Shown here: in pieces, positions 17,798-27,066 of the stretch
How the letters are laid out: the number at the start of each line of letters is the position of its first letter
Position numbering within the stretch: the first letter of the stretch is position 1
Source of the DNA: Rhodovibrio salinarum DSM 9154
Lineage (GTDB): Bacteria; Pseudomonadota; Alphaproteobacteria; Kiloniellales; Rhodovibrionaceae
Length of the DNA stretch: 64,000 bases
Direction of reading: 5' to 3'
NCBI RefSeq assembly: GCF_000515255.1
Contig: NZ_KI911559.1
Location: 3,642,693 to 3,706,692, forward strand
Program-made: the position numbers and the translations under genes
Notes under the pieces: model-generated
What the model was told of the DNA's origin: nothing
Databases searched by the model: none
Seen by the model: the letters and a program-made list of their open reading frames with translations, nothing else

Positions 17798-18760
17798 CTA
17801 CGGCGGGTCGCCGATTACGAACCGCGCGGCCTCGGGCAACAGGTCGATCTTGACCGGCAATGCCCCCAACAGGTCGCCGTCCCCCTGGATCGGATCGCCG
17901 GTCGGTCCGTCGATCGTCACCGTAGTCGCTTTGACCACACGGACGTCCGGCATCTTCGCCAGCCGGTCGAACTGCATGCCGAACGCATAGCGCGCGGCGT
18001 TGACGCTCCCAAAGCGCTCGAACAACACCACGTGCAGTTCCGGCAGCCAGGGTCGGACATCCGGCGCCAGCACGTAACGTCCGGCGTAGAAGTGTCCCTT
18101 GCACACGACCACCTGCGCGCAGTCGTACCAGGTCCCGTCCGCCTGCACACGCAGGGTCGGGTAGCGGTAAGCGGCCGCGGCCTCCAGCCCGGCCAGTACA
18201 TAAGCCCCCTTGCCGAACCTGCGCTTGACCGGCGTGCGTACCCGGGCGACCGCCTGGGCGTCGATCCCGGCGCCCGCCATCAGCGTGAAGTTGCGACTAG
18301 CCCCGTCAAAGTGCGCTTGCCCAAGGTGGGCCGTGACGATCCGGCCGTGCGCGATCGCGCGTGCCACGTCAGCCGGATCGGTGGGCACCCCGAGCTCCTC
18401 GGCCAACACGTTCGCTGTCCCCAGCGGGATCACCCCAAGCGGCAGCATGCCCGATGGACGGCGCGACAGCCCGTTGAGCGCCTCGTTGATCGTGCCGTCG
18501 CCGCCAGCGACGACGAGCACGTCCGCGGCCTCGGCCCCAGCGGCGATCGCTTCCGCATCGCCCGGCCCGGTGGTGGCGTGTACGGCGACAGGACAGCCAT
18601 GACGTTCCAGCTGCGCGACCGTTTCGCGGAACCGTTCGATCCGCCGCCACCCGGCAACCGGATTGTGCAAGACCAGCAGTCGGCGGGGACGCACCGCAAG
18701 GCCACGCGCAGCGGCGTCGGCGGCGTCGAATTGCCACGGCGGGGGAGAGGCTTCGGTCAT
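17798..18760 (-). CDS. Diacylglycerol/lipid kinase family protein
   Basis: 320 residues from ATG 18760. The catalytic GGDGTINEALNGL motif is at about residue 95-107, followed by PLGTANVLAEELG, both diagnostic of the DAGK catalytic domain (YegS/DgkB-like). It phosphorylates a lipid, sphingoid or diacylglycerol headgroup with ATP at the membrane surface. In-frame starts at 18787 and 18817 would run through an inverted repeat and are less likely. It is divergent from the lipid A operon. The lipid substrate is not known. Confidence 0.88.
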   Translation of the reverse strand: MTEASPPPWQFDAADAAARGLAVRPRRLLVLHNPVAGWRRIERFRETVAQLERHGCPVAVHATTGPGDAEAIAAGAEAADVLVVAGGDGTINEALNGLSRRPSGMLPLGVIPLGTANVLAEELGVPTDPADVARAIAHGRIVTAHLGQAHFDGASRNFTLMAGAGIDAQAVARVRTPVKRRFGKGAYVLAGLEAAAAYRYPTLRVQADGTWYDCAQVVVCKGHFYAGRYVLAPDVRPWLPELHVVLFERFGSVNAARYAFGMQFDRLAKMPDVRVVKATTVTIDGPTGDPIQGDGDLLGALPVKIDLLPEAARFVIGDPP

Positions 18761-18779
18761 TTCGACCTGATATCGAGCC

Positions 18780-18828
18780 TCACACATGCGTGCAATGGCG
18801 CATGTGTGACACAACAATTACGTGTCAC
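18780..18828. promoter_or_regulatory. Overlapping inverted repeats in the lipid kinase/LPS operon divergent region
   Basis: TCACACATGCG (18780-18790) is repeated in perfect inversion at 18799-18809 around an 8-base spacer. A second dyad, GTGACAC (18806-18812) with GTGTCAC (18822-18828), overlaps its right arm. They lie between the minus-strand lipid kinase start (18760) and the plus-strand LPS operon (18923), so they are well placed as operators for both. Confidence 0.5.
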
Positions 18829-18922
18829 GAGACTTTTATCGAACTGACCGAAAGCCACAAAACGCAACATATAGCGTCCGCCAGCATCGAAACCACCAGC
18901 CGGCATAGAGAGGTGGCAGCTG

Positions 18923-19717
18923 ATGCACGGCACGATCGGTCCGATGCGGCGGCGATACCGGGCGGTCTTCATCTCCGACGTGCACTTGGGCACGAAGGGC
19001 TGCAAGGCCGACTTCCTTCTGGACTTCCTCAATTCGATCGACGCCCAGACCATCTACCTGGTGGGCGACATCTTCGACGGCTGGCGTCTGAAGCGCTCCT
19101 GGTACTGGCCGGAGAGCCACGGTGCGGTCGTCCAGACGATCCTCAAGCGCGCGCGCAAAGGCACACGGGTGATCTACATTCCCGGCAACCACGACGAGGT
19201 GTTGCGCGGCTATACCGGCCTGCACTTCTGCGACGTCGAGGTGGTGCGCGAGACCATCCATACCGGGGCGGACGGCACCCGCTACCTGGTGCTGCACGGC
19301 GATCAGTTCGACGGCGTCGTGAAGTACGCCAAGTGGCTCGCACTACTGGGCGACTGGGCCTACAATCTGATGCTCGCCGCCAACGAATGGTTCAACTTCG
19401 CCCGGCGCAAGCTCGGCTTCGGCTACTGGTCGCTGTCCGCCTACCTGAAGCACCGGGTCAAGAACGCGGTCCAGTTCATCGCCAACTACGAGCACGCGGT
19501 CGCCGACGAAGCGCGCCGACAGAACTGCGACGGCGTGATTTGCGGCCATATCCACCACGCCGAGCACCGCGAGATGCAGGGCATTGTCTACCTGAACGAC
19601 GGCGACTGGGTGGAGAGTTGCACCGCGCTGGTCGAACACCTGGACGGCCGGATGGAAATCCTGAACTGGGCCGAGGCCAAGGGCGGCGTTCTGCAAATCC
19701 CGGCCAAGGCGGCGTAA
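18923..19717 (+). CDS. Metallophosphatase, UDP-2,3-diacylglucosamine diphosphatase-like (LpxH-like)
   Basis: 264 residues, calcineurin-like phosphoesterase. All metal motifs are visible in order: SDVHLG (about residue 18), GDIFDGW (48), PGNHDE (90), HGDQFDG (124) and GHIHHAEH (197). This family cleaves UDP-2,3-diacylglucosamine to lipid X in lipid A synthesis, and the six genes that follow concern lipid A or LPS. Many alphaproteobacteria use the unrelated LpxI instead, so an alternative phosphatase role is possible. It is first in the operon, 9 bases before the glycosyltransferase gene. Confidence 0.8.
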   Translation: MHGTIGPMRRRYRAVFISDVHLGTKGCKADFLLDFLNSIDAQTIYLVGDIFDGWRLKRSWYWPESHGAVVQTILKRARKGTRVIYIPGNHDEVLRGYTGLHFCDVEVVRETIHTGADGTRYLVLHGDQFDGVVKYAKWLALLGDWAYNLMLAANEWFNFARRKLGFGYWSLSAYLKHRVKNAVQFIANYEHAVADEARRQNCDGVICGHIHHAEHREMQGIVYLNDGDWVESCTALVEHLDGRMEILNWAEAKGGVLQIPAKAA

Positions 19718-19726
19718 ACAGCGATC

Positions 19727-20728
19727 ATGCACCTCTGTCTCGTCACGGATGCCTGGACGCCGCAGGTCAATGGCGTCGTCCGTACCCTGTCGCGCATGGT
19801 GGAAGAGGCCCAGGCCAAGGGCCACACCGTCACCGTCATCCACCCCGGCCTGTTCCGCACCTGGCCTTGTCCAACCTATCCGGAAATCCGACTGGCGCTG
19901 TTCGCCGGCGCCAAAGTCCGGGAGATGCTGGACACCGCGCAGCCCGATGCCGTGCACATCGCCACGGAAGCGCCGCTCGGCTGGGCCGCGCGCAAGCACT
20001 GCCTGAAACGCGGCTGGCCGTTCACCACTTCCTTCCACACCAAGTTTCCGGAGTACGTGAAAGCGCGCACCGGCCTGCCGACCGGGCTCGGCTACGCACT
20101 GCTGCGGCATTTCCACAACAAGGCCGCCGGCGTCATGGTCAACACGCCGACCATGTACCGCGACCTGTCGGACCGTGGCATTCGGAACCTGCGGATGTGG
20201 TCGCGCGGGGTCGACACCCAGTTGTTCCGGCCGGGCGACAAGAGCGCATTCGACCATCTGACCCGGCCGGTCTTCCTCTACGTCGGCCGCGTGGCGGTGG
20301 AAAAGAACGTGCGCGACTTCCTGAGCCTGGACCTGCCGGGCAGCAAGGCGGTGGTCGGCGACGGACCGATGCTGGAGACACTGCGCCAGCGCCATCCGGA
20401 GGTTACCTTCACCGGCGCCAAGCACGGTGAGGAGTTGGCGCATCACTACGCCGGCGCGGACGTCTTCGTCTTCCCCAGCCGGACCGACACCTACGGTCTG
20501 GTCATGCTGGAGGCGCTGGCCAGCGGCCTGCCCGTGGCGGCCTATCCGGTGCCGGGGCCGAACGACGTGATCAACGGTCACGACATCGGCGTTCTGGACG
20601 AGGATCTGGGACACGCGGCGCGGGCGGCATCGGAGATCCCCAGCGAGCGCTGCCGGAACTTCGCGCTGGACTATTCCTGGTCCCGCAGCGCCGAGCAATT
20701 CCTGGACAATCTGGCCCCCATCGGCTAG
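19727..20728 (+). CDS. GT4-family glycosyltransferase
   Basis: 333 residues, GT-B fold. The N-terminus CLVTDAWTPQVNGVVRTL is the acceptor-site start typical of GT4 mannosyl/glucosyltransferases and the C-terminal nucleotide-sugar site contains DTYGLVMLEALASGLPVAAY with the E-x7-E-like pattern. It lies 9 bases after the LpxH-like gene, a pairing often seen in alphaproteobacteria, and probably glycosylates a membrane lipid. Donor and acceptor are not deducible. Confidence 0.85.
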   Translation: MHLCLVTDAWTPQVNGVVRTLSRMVEEAQAKGHTVTVIHPGLFRTWPCPTYPEIRLALFAGAKVREMLDTAQPDAVHIATEAPLGWAARKHCLKRGWPFTTSFHTKFPEYVKARTGLPTGLGYALLRHFHNKAAGVMVNTPTMYRDLSDRGIRNLRMWSRGVDTQLFRPGDKSAFDHLTRPVFLYVGRVAVEKNVRDFLSLDLPGSKAVVGDGPMLETLRQRHPEVTFTGAKHGEELAHHYAGADVFVFPSRTDTYGLVMLEALASGLPVAAYPVPGPNDVINGHDIGVLDEDLGHAARAASEIPSERCRNFALDYSWSRSAEQFLDNLAPIG

Positions 20729-20881
20729 ACGGCGGGCGCCGCGGCTGGCCGCGCCCGCTCGCCGGCCGCGCCTCCACGTTGCGGCGATGGCGACGGCATG
20801 CCCGGCGCGTGGTCAGGCCACGCGGGCGCGTGCTATCGTGCGCGCGCACACCCGCGAATTCCGGACAGCCGACGCACCGCC

Positions 20882-22744
20882 TTGGCCAACTCTTCGCTCT
20901 CAAGCCTGCAGATCGACGACCGCACCGCCACGCTGGTCAAGCGGCTGGCGCGAACCTACCTACGCCCGCACCTCGGCAGGCTGGTCGCCGCGATCGTCTG
21001 CATGGTGATCGCCGCCAGCACGACGGCGGCGTTCACGCAGTTGATGAAGCCGATCATCCAGGAAATCTTCGTCAACAAGAACGCGGCGATGCTGTGGCCG
21101 ATCGCGTTGATGACGCTGGTGGTGTTCCTGGCCCGGGGCTTGGCCAGCTACGGCCAGGCGGTCCTGATGAGTCACATCGGCCTGGCGATCATGGCCCGCA
21201 TCCAGGGCGAGATGTTCCATCGGCTGATGCACACGGAACTTGGCTTCTTCAACGCCAACTCGCCGGGTCATCTGGTTTCACGCTTCGTCAACGACGTGCA
21301 GACGATGCGTAACTCGGTGGCCGAAACGCTGACCGGGCTTGGCAAGCATGCCCTGACCCTGGTCGCCCTGGTCGGGGTGATGTTCTACGAAGACTGGCTC
21401 CTGGCGACCATCGCGTTCATCGCTTTTCCCACCGCCGTGCTGCCGATCGCCAGCGTCGGCAAGAAGATGCGCAAGGTCTCCGGGCGCACCCAGGAGAACC
21501 TGGGCGACCTGACGACCACCCTGGACGAGGCCTTCCAGGGCATGCGCTCGGTCAAGGCCTACGGCATGGAACAGCGCGAGACCGAGCGCGCGGAAGCCTC
21601 GATCGGCCGCGTCTTCAAACTGATGCTGAAGGCCGCGCGAACGCAGAATATCCTGACGCCGGTGATGGAGGTTCTGGGCGGTCTCGCGATTGTCGCGGTG
21701 CTGATCTACGGCGGCAATCAGGTGATTTCCGGCGAAAAGCAGGCCGGCGCCTTCTTCGCGTTCATCACCGCCTTGCTCCTGGCCTACGAACCATTAAAGC
21801 GCCTGGCCAAGCTGAACAACCAACTGCAGCGCGGCCTCGCCGCCGCGCAGCGCGTATTCGCCCTGATCGACCGCGAGCCCCAGCTGCAGAACAAGCCGGG
21901 GGCCCGGCCGCTGAAGCTCACGGCCGGCGAAGTGGCGTTGGACGACGTCAGCTTCCGCTACGACGACACGGATGAGAAGGCGCTGCACCACGTCTCGCTC
22001 ACCGCGCCGGCGGGTAAGACTTGCGCCCTGGTCGGCGCCTCGGGCGCCGGCAAGTCGACGGTGTTCAACCTGATCCCGCGTTTCTACGACGTCGAAGAGG
22101 GCGCGGTACGGATCGACGGTCAGGATGTGCGCGATCTCACCGTCGAATCGCTACGCAGCCAACTGGCCGTGGTCAGCCAGGAGGTGATGCTGTTCGACGC
22201 CACGGTGCGCGAGAACATCGCCTATGGCCGGCCGGAGGCGAGCGAACGGGAGGTCCTCCAGGCCGCCGAGGCGAGCGGCGCCGCCGACTTCATCGATACC
22301 CTGCCGCAGGGCTACGACACGCGTGTGGGTCCACGCGGCGCGCGCTTGTCCGGCGGGCAGCGCCAGCGCATCGCGATCGCCCGGGCAATGCTGAAGGACG
22401 CACCCATTCTGTTGCTCGACGAGGCGACCAGCGCGCTCGACACCGAGAGCGAGCGCAAGGTGCAGACCGCGCTCCGGACACTGATGCGCGGGCGCACCGC
22501 CATCGTGATCGCCCACCGACTGTCCACCGTGCGCGACGCGGAGATCATCCACGTCCTTGATAAGGGGCAGGTGATCGAGCGCGGCAATCACGACGAGCTG
22601 CTGGAAAGGGGCGGCGCCTATGCGCGCCTGTACGCCATGCAGTTCGCCAGCGAAGGTGACGCGGTGCAGGATGGCACCACCACCGAAACGAACGACGGAT
22701 CCGAGGTCGCCCGGACGGCGGCCGACAAGACCGCAAGCGCGTAG
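20882..22744 (+). CDS. msbA: Lipid A export ABC transporter, MsbA-like
   Basis: About 620 residues from TTG 20882; an ATG at 20798 in frame would add 28 residues with atypical codon use, and neither start has a strong ribosome site. The N-terminal half is a six-helix ABC exporter domain and the C-terminal half an ATPase with Walker A GASGAGKST, signature LSGGQRQR and Walker B ILLLDEATSALD. It flips core-lipid A across the inner membrane using ATP. Its position between LPS glycosylation and Kdo/lipid A genes supports MsbA over a drug exporter. Confidence 0.88.
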   Translation: MANSSLSSLQIDDRTATLVKRLARTYLRPHLGRLVAAIVCMVIAASTTAAFTQLMKPIIQEIFVNKNAAMLWPIALMTLVVFLARGLASYGQAVLMSHIGLAIMARIQGEMFHRLMHTELGFFNANSPGHLVSRFVNDVQTMRNSVAETLTGLGKHALTLVALVGVMFYEDWLLATIAFIAFPTAVLPIASVGKKMRKVSGRTQENLGDLTTTLDEAFQGMRSVKAYGMEQRETERAEASIGRVFKLMLKAARTQNILTPVMEVLGGLAIVAVLIYGGNQVISGEKQAGAFFAFITALLLAYEPLKRLAKLNNQLQRGLAAAQRVFALIDREPQLQNKPGARPLKLTAGEVALDDVSFRYDDTDEKALHHVSLTAPAGKTCALVGASGAGKSTVFNLIPRFYDVEEGAVRIDGQDVRDLTVESLRSQLAVVSQEVMLFDATVRENIAYGRPEASEREVLQAAEASGAADFIDTLPQGYDTRVGPRGARLSGGQRQRIAIARAMLKDAPILLLDEATSALDTESERKVQTALRTLMRGRTAIVIAHRLSTVRDAEIIHVLDKGQVIERGNHDELLERGGAYARLYAMQFASEGDAVQDGTTTETNDGSEVARTAADKTASA

Positions 22745-22751
22745 AGGCGAG

Positions 22752-23534
22752 ATGCGGCTCAGCAAACGGCTGCTTAAGGCACGCGCAACCCGGCGGATCC
22801 TGGCGTTCCTTTGCTTTCTCTATGTCCGGCTGGTCGAGCGTACGACGCGCTTCACGGTCGACGACAGCGCCCTGCGGACCCTCGACGCCGACGGCAAGGG
22901 CGGTGTGGCCGCCTTCTGGCACGGCCGGATGTTGCTGCTGCACCGCGCCTGGACCCCGCGCCCGCGCCGGTTCCACATGATGATCTCCAACCACCGCGAC
23001 GGTGCGTTGATCTCGGAGGCGATCCGCCATATGCGGGTCGAGACGGTCGGGGCGGACAAGCGCACTGGCGGCCTCAGCGCCCTGCGCCAGGCAACCAAGC
23101 TGGTCCGGCAGGGCGAATGGCTCGGCATCACCCCGGACGGCCCGAAAGGACCACGGATGCGCGCGCGCGGCGGGGCCGTCAAGCTGGCGCAGCTGACCGG
23201 CCGGCCGATCCTTCCGGTGTCGATCGGGGCGTCGCACGTGCGGTTCCTGGACAGCTGGGACCGCTTCATGCTGGCCCTCCCGTTCGGTCGCGCCGAAATC
23301 CGCTACGGCACCCCGATCGAGGTGCCGCGCGACGCCGATGGACCCACACTGGAGCGCTGCCGGGAGGCATTGGAAGCGGAGATGAACCGTCTGACCCGGG
23401 AGTTGGACGGCCGGTTTGGCCACGCCCCGATCTCCCCCGCTTCAGGCCCGGTCCCCGAACGCATGGATACGCTCGACGGGCACAGCTCGTCCGCACCCGA
23501 GACGACGGCCACGAACCGGGCGGCTGGATCATGA
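22752..23534 (+). CDS. DUF374 lysophospholipid acyltransferase-like protein
   Basis: 260 residues from ATG 22752 with GAGGCGAG just upstream. It contains the AAFWHGRML and MISNHRDG segments (the acyltransferase H-x4-D-like site is SNHRDG) and GITPDGPKGPR, characteristic of the DUF374/LPLAT family encoded next to waaA in many alphaproteobacteria. Probably an acyl transfer step in lipid A or phospholipid metabolism; the reaction is not settled. Its stop overlaps the waaA start at ATGA, so the two are coupled. The last about 30 residues are low-complexity. Confidence 0.85.
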   Translation: MRLSKRLLKARATRRILAFLCFLYVRLVERTTRFTVDDSALRTLDADGKGGVAAFWHGRMLLLHRAWTPRPRRFHMMISNHRDGALISEAIRHMRVETVGADKRTGGLSALRQATKLVRQGEWLGITPDGPKGPRMRARGGAVKLAQLTGRPILPVSIGASHVRFLDSWDRFMLALPFGRAEIRYGTPIEVPRDADGPTLERCREALEAEMNRLTRELDGRFGHAPISPASGPVPERMDTLDGHSSSAPETTATNRAAGS

Positions 23535-24892
23535 CCGGTTACTCGCTCTACCGGTTCCTGACCTTCCTCGCGGGGCCCGCGCTGCGCATCTATCTGCAGC
23601 GTCGGGTCACACGCGGGAAGGAGGAGAAAGGCCGCCTGCGCGAGCGTTTCGGCATCGCCTCGCAGCCGCGCCCGTCGGGCCCGCTGGTCTGGCTGCATGC
23701 CGCCAGCGTCGGGGAATCGCTGTCGCTGCTGCCGTTGGTGGAAGCGCTGCGCACGCGCGAGCCCGCGCTCAACATCCTGGTCACGAGCGGCACCGTCACC
23801 TCCGCCCGGCTGTTGCAGACCCGCCTGCCGAATCAGACGATCCACCAATACAACCCGATCGACCGCGCGGCCTGGGTGCGTCGCTTCCTCGATCACTGGC
23901 GCCCCGACCTCGCGCTCTACGTCGAAAGCGAGCTCTGGCCCAACCTGCTGGGTATGACCCAGGCGCGGGACACCCCAACGGGCCTGCTGAACGCGCGGAT
24001 GTCGGAAAGCAGCTTCCGCAACTGGCGGCGGATGCCGGCCTTCATCCGGCAGTTGATGGCGGGCTTCCATTTCTGCCTGGCGCAGAACCCGACCCAGGCG
24101 GAACGGATGGCTGCCCTGGGCGCCCGCAATCCACGGCCGCTCGGCAACCTGAAATGCGCGGCCAAACCGCTCGAGGTCGACGCCGACGCGCTTGCGGCCC
24201 TGCGCGCGGCGACCCAGGACCGGACCTGCTGGCTCGCCGCCAGCACGCATGACGGCGAGGAAACCGCCGCCGCCCAAGTGCATGCGGCCCTCGCCCCGAA
24301 GCATCCGGGCCTGCTCACCGTGATCGCCCCGCGCCACCCGGAACGCGGCCCCGAAATCGCCAAGCTGCTGCGCAGCCGGGGACTCCGCCTGGCCCAACGC
24401 AGCCGCGATGGCTTGCAAAGCCTGAGCGCAGACACCGACGTCTACCTGGCCGACACGCTGGGCGAACTCGGTTTGTTCTACAGCCTGTGCCCGATCGCCT
24501 TCGTTGGCGGCTCGCTGAGCGGGGTCGGCGGGCACAACCCGATCGAGCCCGCGCGCCTGGGCTGCGCGGTCGTGCACGGGCCCGACATGCGTGCCTTCAC
24601 CGAAGTGGCGGAAGATCTGAGCGAGCCCGGCGGCAGTTGGCAGGTCAGTGACGTCGACGGCCTGACCCGGGCGGTCGACCGCCTGCTGTCGGAACCCGAA
24701 ACACGCGGCCATCAGGCGCATGCCGCCCGCGAAGTCGCGGCCGGCCAGGTCGGTGTCCTCGACGCCGTGCTGGCGGAGCTCGAGCCCTACCTCGCCCCGC
24801 TGCGCCTGTCGGGTCAAAGCGCCCAAACGCCGACGGGGGAGCCAGACCTGAGCGTCATGTCTCCAGCCGCCGGCTCGACGGCAGCGCGCTGA
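23531..24892 (+). CDS. waaA: 3-deoxy-D-manno-octulosonic acid (Kdo) transferase
   Basis: 453 residues from ATG 23531, which overlaps the preceding stop by four bases. Family features in order: WLHAASVGESLSLLPLV (residues about 55-71), ILVTSGTVTSA, LYVESELWPNLL, and FVGGSLSGVGGHNPIEPA in the C-terminal donor site. WaaA adds Kdo from CMP-Kdo to lipid IVA at the inner membrane. Whether it adds one, two or more Kdo residues cannot be read from sequence. It sits in the expected lipid A operon before lpxK. Confidence 0.94.
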   Translation: MTGYSLYRFLTFLAGPALRIYLQRRVTRGKEEKGRLRERFGIASQPRPSGPLVWLHAASVGESLSLLPLVEALRTREPALNILVTSGTVTSARLLQTRLPNQTIHQYNPIDRAAWVRRFLDHWRPDLALYVESELWPNLLGMTQARDTPTGLLNARMSESSFRNWRRMPAFIRQLMAGFHFCLAQNPTQAERMAALGARNPRPLGNLKCAAKPLEVDADALAALRAATQDRTCWLAASTHDGEETAAAQVHAALAPKHPGLLTVIAPRHPERGPEIAKLLRSRGLRLAQRSRDGLQSLSADTDVYLADTLGELGLFYSLCPIAFVGGSLSGVGGHNPIEPARLGCAVVHGPDMRAFTEVAEDLSEPGGSWQVSDVDGLTRAVDRLLSEPETRGHQAHAAREVAAGQVGVLDAVLAELEPYLAPLRLSGQSAQTPTGEPDLSVMSPAAGSTAAR

Positions 24893-24910
24893 GCAGGACG
24901 GACCCCGGCG

Positions 24911-25897
24911 ATGCGTGAACCTGCTTTCTGGACCCGCGACGGCGTGACGGCCCGGCTGCTGAGCCCGCTGGGCGCGCTCTACGATGTGCTTGGCCAGCGG
25001 CGCGCGGCCGGCATCGAACCGGTCGACTGCGGCGTGCCGGTGATCTGCGTGGGCAACGCCACCTCCGGCGGGACCGGTAAGACGCCGGTGGTGATCGACC
25101 TGGCCCGCCGGCTGCAGATCCGCGGCGTGCTCGTGCACCTCCTGACCCGCGGCTACAAGGGCCGCGAAACGGGGCCACACGCCGTGAACCCGATGTCCGA
25201 CACCGCCGCCCAAGTGGGCGACGAGCCGCTGCTGCTCGCCCGCGCCGCGCCCACCTGGGTGGCCCGCGACCGGGCCGCCGGTGCCCGGGCCGCGGTCGCA
25301 GAAGGCGCGCAGGCGATTCTGATGGACGACGGCTTGCAGAACCCGACCTTGCAGCGCGACCTGAACGTGCTGGTGGTCGATGGCGCGCGGGGCTTCGGCA
25401 ACGGCCGGGTGATTCCCGCTGGCCCGCTGCGCGCCCGACTCGACCGGACGCTTGCAAGTGTGCACGCCTGCGTCATCACCGGTGCGGACCGCACCAATGT
25501 CCTCCACCAGCTTCCAGCCGGCCTGCCGGTTGCTCACGCAGAGACCGAGGTCGACCCGATCACCCGCAACCGCCTGGCCGGCACCCGCGTGATCGCCTTC
25601 TGCGGTATCGGGCGGCCGGAGAAGTTTTACGACACGCTGCGCGCGCTGGGGAGCGAGGTCGTGGAGACGCGAAGCTTCGCTGACCATCACCGCTACCGGC
25701 CGAGCGAGATCACCGGGGTGCTGGAGATGGCCAAGCGGGGCGGCCTGACCCCCGTTACCACCGAAAAGGACGTGGTCCGCCTGCCCGCCTGGGCGCAGGC
25801 GCGGGTGGAGGTGGTGCCGATCACACTCAATTGGCAGGGTGATGCGGCCATTGACCAGCTTTTGGGGCAGGCAGTACCGCACACGGGGCCGGCATGA
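24911..25897 (+). CDS. lpxK: Tetraacyldisaccharide 4'-kinase
   Basis: 328 residues. The P-loop is GNATSGGTGKTPVV at about residues 51-64, followed by LLTRGYKG and a DDGLQNPTL motif, all diagnostic of LpxK. It phosphorylates the 4'-position of the lipid A disaccharide at the membrane with ATP. Its stop overlaps the start of the acyltransferase gene by four bases (ATGA), so the pair is translationally coupled. Confidence 0.95.
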   Translation: MREPAFWTRDGVTARLLSPLGALYDVLGQRRAAGIEPVDCGVPVICVGNATSGGTGKTPVVIDLARRLQIRGVLVHLLTRGYKGRETGPHAVNPMSDTAAQVGDEPLLLARAAPTWVARDRAAGARAAVAEGAQAILMDDGLQNPTLQRDLNVLVVDGARGFGNGRVIPAGPLRARLDRTLASVHACVITGADRTNVLHQLPAGLPVAHAETEVDPITRNRLAGTRVIAFCGIGRPEKFYDTLRALGSEVVETRSFADHHRYRPSEITGVLEMAKRGGLTPVTTEKDVVRLPAWAQARVEVVPITLNWQGDAAIDQLLGQAVPHTGPA

Positions 25898-26850
25898 GCG
25901 CGAACACGGCGCGGAGCTTGCCCCGTACCTCGGATCATCGTGGCCCTGGCAAGCGGCCCGGCGCGCTGAAAACGCTGCGCTGGCTCACGGAAGCGGGCGC
26001 CACTTGGCTGTGGCTGCGTGGCATGCGCGCACTGGGGCCCGAGCGCGCCTCCAACCTGGGCGGCTGGCTGGGCCGCAGCCTCGGCCCGCGCTTGGCCGTG
26101 AGCCGCACCGCGCGCGCCAACATTCGCCTCGCCTTCCCTGAAATAGGCAGGACACGGGTCGAGGAGATCGTGCGCGCGTGCTGGGATAATCTGGGCCGCA
26201 CGGCCGCGGAATATGCCCATCTGGACAGGATCATGGACCCTGCCAACGACCGGGTTCTGTACGCGGGGGAAGAGCAGTTGCGCCCGGCGATCGAGGGGCG
26301 GCAGGCCCTGATCTGCTGGTCCGGGCATTTCGCCAACTGGGAGGTGCTGGGCTGCGCCGCCGCGCAACTGGCGCCCCGGTCCGTGGCGATCGTACGGGAT
26401 CCGAACAACCCCTACGTCGCCCGGCTGATCGAGGGCTGCCGTGCGATCGCCGGCGGCGAGCGGGTCAACAAGGGGCGCGAGGCCAGCCGGCGGATGATGG
26501 GGGCCATGCGGGACAAGGCCCTGCTGGCCGTGCTGCTCGATCAGCGTTTGTCCGACGGGATCGACGCGACCCTGTTCGGCCATCCGGCGAAGAGCCCCTC
26601 GGGCGCGGCGCTGATGGCGGTGCGCCGGCAGGTCCCGATGTATCCGGTGAGGATCGAACGCCTCGGCCCCGCGCGGTTCCAGGTGAACGTCGAGTCCCCG
26701 CTGCATCCCCCACAGGACAGCGACCGCGAAACCTGCACCCGCCACCTGGTCGATGCCTGCAATGCCCGCCTGGAAGCCTGGATATCGGCCCGGCCAGGCG
26801 AATGGCTATGGCAGCACCGCCGGTTCGAGAAGCGGATGTATCGCGCCTAA
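25894..26850 (+). CDS. Lipid A biosynthesis acyltransferase, LpxL/HtrB type
   Basis: 318 residues. The catalytic H-x4-E motif is GHFANWE (about residue 146), followed by LLDQRLSDG and a terminal PGEWLWQHRRFEKR, both conserved in LpxL/LpxM. It adds a secondary acyl chain to Kdo-lipid IVA from acyl-ACP. Which chain and position cannot be predicted. Last gene of the 18.9-26.9 kb operon. The 350 bases after it hold the puc promoter and no further gene. Confidence 0.92.
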   Translation: MSANTARSLPRTSDHRGPGKRPGALKTLRWLTEAGATWLWLRGMRALGPERASNLGGWLGRSLGPRLAVSRTARANIRLAFPEIGRTRVEEIVRACWDNLGRTAAEYAHLDRIMDPANDRVLYAGEEQLRPAIEGRQALICWSGHFANWEVLGCAAAQLAPRSVAIVRDPNNPYVARLIEGCRAIAGGERVNKGREASRRMMGAMRDKALLAVLLDQRLSDGIDATLFGHPAKSPSGAALMAVRRQVPMYPVRIERLGPARFQVNVESPLHPPQDSDRETCTRHLVDACNARLEAWISARPGEWLWQHRRFEKRMYRA

Positions 26851-27022
26851 CGGACCACAGGGCTGAACCGAAGCCACCCCAGCGCCACCGACCCTGTGTC
26901 AACGCCCCCTGCAAAGCGGTGGAGCGGGCTCTGCTGCTCTGCGTCCGGCCTACCTTCGCACTTCAAATCTTTATATTTGCCGCGCGAATAGTTCTTGGTT
27001 CCAAGTGCATTCCTGCACGGTG

Positions 27023-27066
27023 CGTCAATTTATCCTGACACTCACTACCGTCAATTCAGATTGACG
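27023..27066. promoter_or_regulatory. Two tandem PpsR/CrtJ-like operator sites upstream of pucB
   Basis: Site 1 (27023-27040) reads CGTC-N10-GACA; site 2 (27049-27066) reads CGTC-N10-GACG and is a perfect 7-bp dyad around TCAG. Both keep the spacing and core of the aerobic photosynthesis repressor consensus TGTC-N10-GACA, and they are exactly 8 bases apart, the known arrangement for cooperative CrtJ/PpsR binding. Site 2 covers the putative -35 box of the puc promoter. Confidence 0.6.

Noticed and set aside
23303-25882. Very long open frame on the minus strand opposite waaA and lpxK
   Set aside because: It is opposite two clearly recognised plus-strand enzymes, has Arg/Gln/Gly/His-biased composition typical of antisense frames in GC-rich DNA, and shows no motif.
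26994-27018. Short dyads CTTGG-TT-CCAAG and GTGCA-N4-TGCAC upstream of the PpsR-like sites
   Set aside because: Five-base arms are too short to distinguish from chance; kept out of the feature list although a second regulator could bind there.
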